From contig JAHBNG010000015.1 of the NCBI GenBank assembly GCA_019217005.1, forward strand, positions 62,001 through 126,000: a DNA stretch of 64,000 nucleotides, given 5' to 3'. Made by a program: the position numbers and the translations under genes. The stretch is from Chloroflexi bacterium TSY. GTDB taxonomy: Bacteria > Chloroflexota > Anaerolineae > Caldilineales > Caldilineaceae. Below, in pieces: positions 56,663-64,000 of the stretch; the first letter of the stretch is position 1; each line of letters starts with the position of its first letter. The notes under the pieces were generated by a model. That model ran no database searches and was not told where the DNA came from. It saw nothing but the letters and a program-made list of their open reading frames with translations.

Positions 56663-57889
56663 GTATTTTGTCAGATAAGTTATAATACGGTAAACTCTGC
56701 CAGAAAGTGACTAAAAAAACGAGGAGGCAGAGAGAAATGAAGCAAGTATATAAAGTTAAACTAAGTGATAAAGACAGAAATGAATTAAGGCGAATAACGG
56801 CAAAAGGAAAAGAGAACGTAAGAAAGATAAGAAGGGCACATATTCTGCTCTTGTCAGATGGAGGAAAAACAGACAGAGAAATCATGGAACGAGTGGGAGT
56901 GACGCGAGCAACGGTGGTGCGAATCCGCAAAAGATATGTGACGGAAGGGCTAACCAAAGCCCTAGAAGAGAGGCCAAGAAGCGGACGACCAGTCGAGATT
57001 AGTAACGAAGCCAGAGCCAAAATCACGGCACTAGCGTGTACGAAAGGACCAGATGGGCGAAGCCGATGGACTTTAAGGCTAGCAACCACAGCGGTTGAGT
57101 TAAAGTTTGTGGAAGACATTTCGCATGAAACCGTGAGTGAAATTCTGAAAAAACGAACTGAAACCCCATTTGAAGGTGCAGTGGTGTATCGGAAAGTTAA
57201 CACCTACATACTTGTGGCACATGGAACAAATCTTGGACCTCTATGCACAGCCCTATGACCCCAAGAATCCTCTGGTGGGTGTTACGATGAAAACCTTGTC
57301 AGCTCTTGGGCGATACAATCGTGCCGATTGAGATGAAACCAGGCAAGAAATGGCGCTATGATCATCACTATGAACGCAAGGGCATCTGTTACATCTTGAT
57401 TGCTTACCAGCCACACACTGGACAGCGGGTTGTTCAGATTACCGAACGGCGCAGAGGCCAAGAGTATGCTCGCTTCATGCATGATCTCAAAACGAAACAC
57501 AATCCTGATGCCGATTCATTACAGATTGTTCAGGATAATCTCAACATTCATTCACCCAGTTCCTTCTACACCATCTTTTCGCCTGAGGAAGCTTTCGCTC
57601 TGGCTCAGCACTTTCAGATGGTTTATACCCCCGTCAACGGGAGTTGGCTTAATATGGTTGAAATTGAACTCTCGGTTATCACTCGCCAAGTTCTTGATCG
57701 CCGCATTGATTCCAAAGAGCTTCTTGAGACTGTTGTCCTTGCTCTTGTCAACGAGCGCAATGAACAATCCGCTACCATTCAATGGCAATTTACCCCCGCT
57801 CTCGCTCGCCAGAAGTTCCAGCGTTTCTATCCTGTTTTGGATACCGATTCTGATGACCAACCTGTATCATAACTTATCTGACAAAACAC
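56663..57889 (+). mobile_element. IS630-family element, copy 2, at the 5' end of the sigma gene
   Basis: 1227 bp, flanked by TA (56661-56662 and 57890-57891), ends with core TTTTGTCAGATAAGTTAT. Opposite orientation to copy 1. Confidence 0.92.
56707..57872 (+). pseudogene. IS630 transposase, copy 2, frameshifted
   Basis: The HTH half reads to the A run, which has six A instead of seven, so the slip seen in copy 1 does not restore the frame. An extra G in CTTGGGCGATAC near 57308 breaks the DDE half again. The catalytic part from 57306 (VQDNLNIH, NGSWLNMVEIE) is otherwise identical. Likely inactive unless these are sequence errors. Confidence 0.82.
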
Positions 57890-57976
57890 TAGGTGCTTAT
57901 CGGAAAAGTTCTGTGACGATGCATTCTCGCCAGAGAAGCTGGTTGGACTTACAACCTCTTTGCGGACAGATTCTAA
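57890..57976. repeat. Family C inverted repeat, copy 4
   Basis: Begins at the TA used by IS630 copy 2 and ends near ATTCTA. Arms TGCTTATCGGAAAAG and CTCTTTGCGGACAGATTCTA are more diverged than in other copies. The stretch 57977-58299 that follows shows no gene that can be supported. Confidence 0.65.
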
Positions 57977-58299
57977 GGCTTCGTCGGATTCAAGTCGACC
58001 ATTCAATGCATCTCTCCTTTCTTGTTGCGATATCAAGCGTTTTCGAAATATAAAAACCCAGCTGTTGAACGTGGTGGGAAATGCGTCCCATTCAGCAGAC
58101 TCTGGGACAAGCATCCGTCGATCAATTCGGGTCGGTTGTTTCGGAAAGCCGCATCGCAATATGGACGAAACTGTTCCAACGAGGACGTCAACTATTTGGT
58201 TCTTAAGGTACACGAGTCGGAGGATCCGATCCTCCTTTATCTATATGAGGATTGAGCAAGATTTGTGACAGGGTCATACCAGATTCCTGCAAATTGAGG

Positions 58300-58378
58300 G
58301 AGTCTGTCCCAAATTGTGTAAATGGCGATTACCTAGTCAGAAAAACGACTTCATTTACACACTTTGTGGTACACACTC
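58300..58378. repeat. Family D MITE-like repeat, copy 5
   Basis: 79 bp, ends GAGTCTGTCCCAAATTGTG and CACTTTGTGGTACACACTC; same orientation as copies 1 and 3. Confidence 0.8.
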
Positions 58379-58494
58379 ACAAACAGATAGCCATATTCTA
58401 TACTAAATTTTCTTTGTCACGAAAATCCTATTCTTGGCATATAGAAGTGATGACAGTTCAAGGGGACATGTCGTTTACATGCGATCAGCGTAAA

Positions 58495-58590
58495 GTCACA
58501 CATCCCTGTGTGACGAGTGTCAAAACCCCTGAATCTTCAATTGAAAGAGATGGGACCCTTGATGTTTGTTTCGCCAGAGACGGGACCTAC
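58495..58590. repeat. Left inverted repeat flanking the transglutaminase-UvrA gene
   Basis: Two conserved blocks 48 bp apart. One is a hairpin (arms GTCACACA and TGTGTGAC with a 5-nt loop context) plus GAGTGTCAA at 58495-58523. The other is CGCCAGAGACGGGACCTAC at 58572-58590. The same blocks, inverted and with the same 48-bp spacing, occur at 62619-62714. Confidence 0.75.
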
Positions 58591-58631
58591 CGTAAACTAC
58601 CATAACTTTGATTTACCTGGAGGCTTTTACG

Positions 58632-61600
58632 ATGTCAAGAGAGGCGATCCACTCTCTACACTATTATACCGAACAGAGCGTCATAACGGATCCTGGTGAT
58701 CAAGAGCGGCTTTTCCAAGATTTACCACGCGATATTCCTCAACTCGCTCGAATAATTCAACATCTGCTGATCCACCCCTATGCAGTGGAACACTATAACG
58801 TTCACCTGTCGCCAATTCAGAACGAGGAGAGCAATCTGCGCTCCGTGGCTCACATGCTAGAACGTATTCGCATGATCGACCCCGATCCCCTTATCGTTCC
58901 GCGTGAACCCAATCAGAGATTGGTTGGTAACTGTCGCGATCACGCCGTCATGTTCACTTCTATGTTGCGATATCAGGGGATTCCCGCCAGGACGCGGGTT
59001 GGGTTTGCGCGTTATTTTGGCAAACAGACCGATCCGATGAGTTACGATCATTGGATTGCTGAATATTGGGATGAAGAAGAGCAGCGCTGGGTCCTAACCG
59101 ATCCTCAACTTGACGACATTCAGCGCGAAGCTTATCGAATTGACTTCGACCCGCTCGACATGCGCTTTGACAAACATTTTTATCTAGCTGGCCGGGCCTG
59201 GGAACTCTGTCGGAGTGGCAAGACCAAATCAGCTCGTTTTGGATTCAACAAAAAGTTGAAAGGCATGCCCTACATCCGTCGTAGCTTGCTCCATGATCTG
59301 GATGCTCTCAACAAAATTGAATTACTGCCTTGGGACGATTGGAGCGATATGGCAAAAAAACGATATTTGACCGTGACGCCAGAGGAAAAGGCGGAGTTGG
59401 ATAGTCTAGCCAAATTCACAATGCAGCCAGATGAATCCTTCGCCGACATGCGAAAAATCTACGATGCGATGGCTCATAGTCAGGCTTTACGCTCACGCCT
59501 GCGACTGATGGGCCTGGCTGGACGTTTTGAGACAACAACCGCAGCGAACCTGACACCCTCAGGAGCCGAGCTACTGCTAGAACAACCGGTGCACGATACA
59601 GATGCTAATTCTACCTCTCATACAAATGTTGAGACGCTGGCAGAGTTTACTCCTTATGCTTTACCCCATCTGGTTGAGTCAACGCTTGATACGGCCTTGA
59701 GTGGGGCTTCATCTGGCCATCCACATGTAGCGAGCGATGAAAGTGCATCCTTTGGTCTGGGTGATATCATCATTCGGGGCGCCAGCCAGCACAACCTCCG
59801 GCACGTGGATGTGCGCATTCCACGTCATCGCTTTGTTGTCATCACTGGCGTCAGCGGGAGCGGCAAATCGTCGCTGGCCTTTGACACTCTCTATGCCGAG
59901 GGACAGAGAAGGTATGTGGAGAGTCTCTCTTCTTATGCCCGTCAGTTCTTGGGGCAGATGGAAAAACCCAAAGTTGACCAGATCTCCGGGCTAAGTCCCA
60001 CCATTGCAAATGAGCAGAAAACCGTCAGTCGCAACCCCCGCTCCACCGTCGGCACTGTGACCGAAGTACTCGATTATCTGCGCGTGCTTTTTGCCCGTAC
60101 TGGTACACCTCATTGCCCCCAATGTGGCCGTGGCGTCAAGCCGCAGAGTGCACATCAGATTACAGCTCAGTTGGCCAATCTCAAACCCGGCACACGTTTT
60201 CAGATTCTGGCACCTATTGCGCGCAATGCCAAAGGAGCCTATGTCGAACGGCTCGCTTTGGCCTATCGAAATGGGTATGTGCGGGCGCGGGTCGATGGCA
60301 TCATTTATGAGCTGGATAGCAATGGTGATCTATCGATTGATCAGAACAAGCGACACAATATTGAGCTCGTGGATTCAGTCGAGACAACACTCAAAGTGAG
60401 TGGAGGATCGCTGATCGTCGATCTGGGAAATGAGCAAGAGATCCTATTGAGCGAACAGAATGCCTGTCCGGATTGCAACCTAAGCTTTGCGGAACTGACT
60501 CCTGGATTGTTTAGCTTTAATTCACCCCTCGGCATGTGTCCCGACTGCAATGGTCTGGGCGTTACTCTGCGCGTTGACCCAGAGTTGATCGTGACGAAAC
60601 CGCATCTTTCGCTTTTGGATGAAGCGTCCCCGTGGTATGGCAATTTGCGCAAAAAGAAGGGAAGTACCTGGACCGTCAACAACTTGCAAGCATTGGCAGA
60701 CCATTATGGTGTCGATCTGGATCTGCCTTGGCGGGAGCTGCCGGTGCGTTTTCGCCATGTAGTTCTCTATGGCTCTGGCGATGTGCAGATCCATTTTTCC
60801 TATGAGTCTGAGAACGGGCAGTGGAGAGGTGAATCGACACGGGCCACCAATGGCATTGTTTATGAAATTAACCGCCTCTTTCGTCAGACCAAATCTGACT
60901 ACCGACGACGCTATCTGAGCACATTTATGAGCAAGCAACCGTGCGAGACTTGTAGCGGTGAACGGCTCTGTGCCGAGGCACGCTTTGTGACGCTGGACGG
61001 TGTGCGCTTCCCCGATGTCTCTGGATATACGCTTGACCACACATATGAGTGGGTATCTGGCCTCCAAATGAAACTCACAGCAGAACAACTCGAGATTGTC
61101 GAAGAGATTTTGAAGGAGCTTTGTGCACGGCTTCAGTTTCTGTTGAGTGTGGGACTACACTATTTGACATTGGATCGTCCTGCTCCAACTCTATCCGGCG
61201 GCGAAGGACAACGCATTCGGCTGGCTTCTCAACTGGGCAGCGGATTGGTGGGCGTGCTCTATATTTTGGACGAACCCTCGATTGGACTTCATGCCCGCGA
61301 CCATCGTGCGCTGCTCGATACACTCATTCATCTGCGCAACTTGGGCAACACCGTATTGGTCGTCGAACATGATGAAGAGACAATGAAGGCGGCTGACTGG
61401 TTGATCGATCTGGGGCCGGGGCCCGGCATTTTGGGGGGACAACTGGTTGCTGCTGGCTCACCCGATGATGTCATGACCGATCCGGAGTCGCTGACAGGAC
61501 ATTATCTGAGTGGAAAAGCAAAGATTACAACGCCAAACCATGTTCAGCGACGGACGCCGTCTGGCTGGCTTCAGATTGTGAATGCACGTCTACACAATCT

Positions 61601-62558
61601 CAAGAATTTGGATGTTCGAATCCCACTTGGTCTCTTGGTCTGCGTTACGGGTGTGAGCGGATCGGGCAAGAGTAGCCTGATCTCTAAGACGCTCTACCCT
61701 GCGCTCGCTCGTACATTGCAGAATGCGCAATCTGTGCCCGGTCCGCATGATCACATAGAAGGACTGGACCAACTGGACAAGGTGATCAACATCACCCAAG
61801 AGCCAATTGGCCGGACACCCCGCTCAAATCCAGGCACCTATGTCAAAGTGTTTGATGCCATTCGGAAAGTTTTTGCCACCATACCCGCAGCCAAGGCTCG
61901 TGGCTACAAAGCAGATCGCTTTAGCTTCAATGCCAAAGGTGGACGCTGTGAAGAGTGTCATGGACATGGACAGAAGAAGGTCGAAATGCATTTTTTGCCC
62001 GATGTCTGGGTGACTTGCAAAGAATGCGATGGACGCCGTTACAATCGCCAAACGCTCGAAATTCTGTACAAAGAAAAATCGATTGCCGACATTTTGGAGA
62101 TGGATGTGCAGGAAGCGCTCTCATTTTTTGCCCATCATCCCGCCATTGCCAAGATTTTGCAGACGCTCCACGATGTTGGGTTGGATTATATCAAGATTGG
62201 ACAAAGCGCTCTCACCTTGAGCGGCGGAGAAGCGCAGCGCGTGAAGCTTGCCAAAGAGTTGAGTCGTGCCAGTACCGGACGAACGCTTTATGTACTGGAT
62301 GAACCGACCACCGGACTTCACTTCGCCGACATTCAGCGTCTTCTCGACGTTCTTCATCGCTTGGTGGATGCTGGCAATACAGTGCTTGTCATTGAGCACA
62401 ATCTGGACGTGATCAAGACGGCAGATTGGATCGTGGATTTAGGACCAGACGGAGGCGACGCAGGCGGGTATGTGGTGGCTGAGGGGAGACCGGAAGAAAT
62501 CTGCCGGGTCGCTGAGAGCCATACGGCACGTTTTCTGAAAGCAAGTCTCAGTCGATAA
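58632..62558 (+). CDS. uvrA: Transglutaminase-like domain fused to UvrA
   Basis: 1308 aa. Residues 1-250 form a transglutaminase-like cysteine protease fold: GNCRDHAVMFTSMLRYQGIP with Cys at about 101, YDHWIAEYW with His at about 140, and DPQLDD with Asp at about 157. After a linker, residues 377-1308 are a complete UvrA: GVSGSGKSSLAFDTLYAEGQRRYVESLS, zinc module CPDCNLSF with CPDCNGLG, PCETCSGERL, signature LSGGEGQRIRLASQ, DEPSIGLH; then the second ATPase GVSGSGKSSL, CEECHGHG with CKECDG, LSGGEAQRVKLAKEL, DEPTTGLH. UvrA loads UvrB on damaged DNA in nucleotide excision repair. ATG 58632 has GGAGG 10 nt upstream. The fusion is the notable feature; the transglutaminase triad looks intact, so it may hydrolyse or modify a protein. 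Confidence 0.95.
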   Translation: MSREAIHSLHYYTEQSVITDPGDQERLFQDLPRDIPQLARIIQHLLIHPYAVEHYNVHLSPIQNEESNLRSVAHMLERIRMIDPDPLIVPREPNQRLVGNCRDHAVMFTSMLRYQGIPARTRVGFARYFGKQTDPMSYDHWIAEYWDEEEQRWVLTDPQLDDIQREAYRIDFDPLDMRFDKHFYLAGRAWELCRSGKTKSARFGFNKKLKGMPYIRRSLLHDLDALNKIELLPWDDWSDMAKKRYLTVTPEEKAELDSLAKFTMQPDESFADMRKIYDAMAHSQALRSRLRLMGLAGRFETTTAANLTPSGAELLLEQPVHDTDANSTSHTNVETLAEFTPYALPHLVESTLDTALSGASSGHPHVASDESASFGLGDIIIRGASQHNLRHVDVRIPRHRFVVITGVSGSGKSSLAFDTLYAEGQRRYVESLSSYARQFLGQMEKPKVDQISGLSPTIANEQKTVSRNPRSTVGTVTEVLDYLRVLFARTGTPHCPQCGRGVKPQSAHQITAQLANLKPGTRFQILAPIARNAKGAYVERLALAYRNGYVRARVDGIIYELDSNGDLSIDQNKRHNIELVDSVETTLKVSGGSLIVDLGNEQEILLSEQNACPDCNLSFAELTPGLFSFNSPLGMCPDCNGLGVTLRVDPELIVTKPHLSLLDEASPWYGNLRKKKGSTWTVNNLQALADHYGVDLDLPWRELPVRFRHVVLYGSGDVQIHFSYESENGQWRGESTRATNGIVYEINRLFRQTKSDYRRRYLSTFMSKQPCETCSGERLCAEARFVTLDGVRFPDVSGYTLDHTYEWVSGLQMKLTAEQLEIVEEILKELCARLQFLLSVGLHYLTLDRPAPTLSGGEGQRIRLASQLGSGLVGVLYILDEPSIGLHARDHRALLDTLIHLRNLGNTVLVVEHDEETMKAADWLIDLGPGPGILGGQLVAAGSPDDVMTDPESLTGHYLSGKAKITTPNHVQRRTPSGWLQIVNARLHNLKNLDVRIPLGLLVCVTGVSGSGKSSLISKTLYPALARTLQNAQSVPGPHDHIEGLDQLDKVINITQEPIGRTPRSNPGTYVKVFDAIRKVFATIPAAKARGYKADRFSFNAKGGRCEECHGHGQKKVEMHFLPDVWVTCKECDGRRYNRQTLEILYKEKSIADILEMDVQEALSFFAHHPAIAKILQTLHDVGLDYIKIGQSALTLSGGEAQRVKLAKELSRASTGRTLYVLDEPTTGLHFADIQRLLDVLHRLVDAGNTVLVIEHNLDVIKTADWIVDLGPDGGDAGGYVVAEGRPEEICRVAESHTARFLKASLSR

Positions 62559-62618
62559 ACCGCCGTCACTTTCGATGGCACTGCCCATTTGTTGTGTTAT
62601 CGGGAGCCATACGTCATC

Positions 62619-62714
62619 GTAGGTCCCGTCTCTGGCGGGACAAGGGTCAAGACAGAAACCGCATCCAAACGTAGATCCAAGGTTCTTGACACTCGTCACA
62701 CAAGGATGTGTGAC
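62619..62714. repeat. Right inverted repeat flanking the transglutaminase-UvrA gene
   Basis: GTAGGTCCCGTCTCTGGCG (62619-62637), 48 bp, then TTGACACTCGTCACACAAGG and TGTGTGAC (to 62714): the reverse complement of 58495-58590. Also a possible transcription-stop hairpin for uvrA. Confidence 0.75.
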
Positions 62715-62756
62715 CTACGATTTAGCCGTTTCTGTCACAACTGAGATAACGCTCCA

Positions 62757-63416
62757 CTATTCTTGGACAAAAGAAATATTGACGACATCACCAAAAAATT
62801 CGATCTTGTCATCTTCAACGACTATTCCCGCTCCATCAGGACAGGCATAGACAGGCGTTATGTGGCATTGAGCATAGGTTTGTAAATCCGAGAGCGTGGC
62901 TTCTATTTTTCCAAAATGAGGCACAATAGCGAAATCAACGAGACTCAACGCATCAAGACCAACCACGGCACCGAATTTGGCATCGCCACACAGCGCTGCA
63001 GTACCGATTTCTGGGGTCATGAGGATAGCACCTGCACTGACACCAATCAGCACGCCTCCTTGTGCTACATAGTGCCTGAGCGTCTCGACTAAATTCCGCT
63101 CCTTGAGCCAATGCAGAAAATAGTAGGTGTTGCCACCCGACAGGTGAATCGCGTCGGACGCCAGCAATGCGTCTAACTTTTTGGGGTCGTATCCCTCGTC
63201 AAGATTCACATACGGAGATAGGTCAACACCGTATCGAGCATAGTAAGATTGCCGCGCTCGATAGTATCCATCGGCGGTACTCTCTTTCTTTCCCTTGGAT
63301 GGAATATAGCCAATTCGTGGATGATCCTTATCAATGAGCGTCAACAACCGTTGATCTATCATTTTCGTCTCAGGATACAATTGTTCGCTGTAAAGTACCA
63401 ATTTACGGGCAGTCAT
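62757..63416 (-). CDS. Peptidase S51 family protein (dipeptidase E / cyanophycinase-like)
   Basis: 219 aa. The nucleophile elbow is LIGVSAGAILM with serine near residue 126, preceded by HLSGGNTYYFLHWL (the GGNT motif of the S51 family). A conserved acidic/His region follows in DFAIVPHFGK. Members cleave Asp-X dipeptides or cyanophycin-derived dipeptides; here the substrate is unknown. No signal peptide. It starts 5 nt after the stop of the zinc dehydrogenase gene on the same strand, so the two are co-transcribed. The gene's stop faces uvrA. Confidence 0.85.
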   Translation of the reverse strand: MTARKLVLYSEQLYPETKMIDQRLLTLIDKDHPRIGYIPSKGKKESTADGYYRARQSYYARYGVDLSPYVNLDEGYDPKKLDALLASDAIHLSGGNTYYFLHWLKERNLVETLRHYVAQGGVLIGVSAGAILMTPEIGTAALCGDAKFGAVVGLDALSLVDFAIVPHFGKIEATLSDLQTYAQCHITPVYACPDGAGIVVEDDKIEFFGDVVNISFVQE

Positions 63417-63421
63417 GATGT

Positions 63422-64000
63422 TTAGTTAAACACGATCACACCGCGTGCGTTTAATCCAGCTTCCAGATCGGCGAAAGCCTGATTGATCTGATCCAGGCGA
63501 TAAGTCTGCGTGATCAGCTCATCTAATTTGAGCTTGCCCTCATCATAAAGCTTTAGCAGTTTGGGCATATCTTCACGGGGATTGGATGAACCATAGTAAG
63601 AACCGACCAGTCGTTTCTCTGTACGCACGATATCCTGTGCCGGTGTGTGAATCTGCTTATCGCCGCTGTCCATTCCGACCACAACAACTGTGCCACGGCG
63701 ACGCACCATGCCATAGGCTTGCTCGATGGTTTTGGTGTTGCCGATGACTTCGATGGCATAATCGACACCGACCCCACCCGTCAGCTCGAGCACAGCTTCA
63801 ACTGGGTCGCCTTCAGTGGGATTAACGGCATCTGTTGCCCCAAAGCTCGAGGCGAATTCTAGCTTGCGGTCCTCGATATCAACGGCAATGATCTGTTCTG
63901 CACCGGCAATGGCCGCGCCTTGTACAGCATTCAACCCCACGCCGCCCGTACCGATTACGGCAACTTTATCACCTGGTTGTACACTAGCCGTGTTCATGGC
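63422..64000 (-). CDS. Zinc-type medium-chain alcohol dehydrogenase, C-terminal part (runs off window)
   Basis: The last 193 residues of a medium-chain dehydrogenase. VAVIGTGGVGLNAVQGAAIAGA is the NAD(P)-binding glycine motif, followed by IIAVDIEDRKLEFASSFGATDAVNP. Asp after strand 2 suggests NAD+ over NADP+. GVDYAIEVIGNTKTIEQAY and VRTEKRLVGSYYGSSNP are typical of the class III/mycothiol-like group. The catalytic zinc N-terminal domain lies outside the window. The internal ATG at 63997 is not the true start, since homologous residues continue upstream. Confidence 0.88.
   Translation of the reverse strand, partial: AMNTASVQPGDKVAVIGTGGVGLNAVQGAAIAGAEQIIAVDIEDRKLEFASSFGATDAVNPTEGDPVEAVLELTGGVGVDYAIEVIGNTKTIEQAYGMVRRRGTVVVVGMDSGDKQIHTPAQDIVRTEKRLVGSYYGSSNPREDMPKLLKLYDEGKLKLDELITQTYRLDQINQAFADLEAGLNARGVIVFN

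Noticed and set aside
57827..58213. 128-codon minus-strand frame (MYLKNQIVDVL) upstream of the sigma remnant
   Set aside because: No recognisable domain, crosses a family-C repeat and the IS630 end, and lacks a ribosome site.
1..64000. CRISPR array
   Set aside because: The many repeats are dispersed hairpins with unequal spacing; no regularly spaced direct repeats and no cas genes.

Overview
The window looks like a chromosome segment of a Chloroflexota bacterium (Anaerolineae/Caldilineae-like). This is inferred from gene content: a tungsten/molybdenum enzyme set, a GH63-type glycosidase, a Hen1/Pnkp RNA-repair pair, MoeA fused to a substrate-binding-like domain, DUF4258/YgiT pairs, and dense IS and MITE-like repeats. 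No rRNA, tRNA or CRISPR array was seen, so the phylum call is tentative.

Layout. 1-2.75 kb: an ISAzo13-type transposase (open at the left edge), a small TIGR04076-family gene and an IS630 element. 2.8-9.2 kb: a branched-chain amino-acid-type ABC transporter (livK on the minus strand; livH, livM, livG, livF on the plus strand; livG and livF each carry a 1-nt frameshift) with a GNAT gene between. 9.7-16.7 kb: glucokinase, glucose-6-phosphate dehydrogenase (split by an IS4 element) and a GH63-like glycosidase. 16.7-21.8 kb: a ribbon-helix-helix-like gene and a translationally coupled operon of membrane-anchored NDH-2, a triple-repeat membrane protein and a cation:proton antiporter. 21.9-30.5 kb, minus strand: broken higBA toxin-antitoxin remnants, hen1, pnkp and an S15-type hydrolase; a roughly 1.85-kb element encoding an uncharacterised protein sits inside higB. 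30.7-45 kb: molybdenum/tungsten metabolism (mobA, two moeA, tupB, tupC, tupA, an internally deleted aldehyde:ferredoxin oxidoreductase, a xanthine-dehydrogenase-type hydroxylase), with a DUF4258/YgiT pair and a second IS4 copy. 45.4-48.6 kb: an LLM flavin oxidoreductase, a CoA-binding protein and an O-acetylhomoserine sulfhydrylase. 49-58 kb: a decayed IS110, an MsrQ-like heme protein, a small secreted protein, a two-component system, a third IS4 copy, and an ECF sigma gene cut at its 5' end by a second IS630. 58.6-64 kb: a giant transglutaminase-UvrA fusion flanked by inverted repeats, an S51 peptidase and a partial zinc alcohol dehydrogenase.

Functional themes. Tungstate uptake, cofactor assembly and an AOR remnant form a coherent tungsten/molybdenum module. 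Glk, Zwf and the glycosidase form a sugar-entry module. Hen1 with Pnkp is a complete RNA repair-and-protect pair.

Genome dynamics. At least seven families of short palindromic or MITE-like repeats lie between genes, some nested in each other. Three IS4 copies, two IS630 copies, one IS110 and one ISAzo13 element are present. Many transposases and several host genes carry 1-nt indels, often in homopolymers, so some frameshifts may be sequence errors; the large deletions and IS insertions are not explained that way. The best candidates for new biology are the transglutaminase-UvrA fusion, the element inside higB, and the NDH-2/triple-repeat/antiporter operon.
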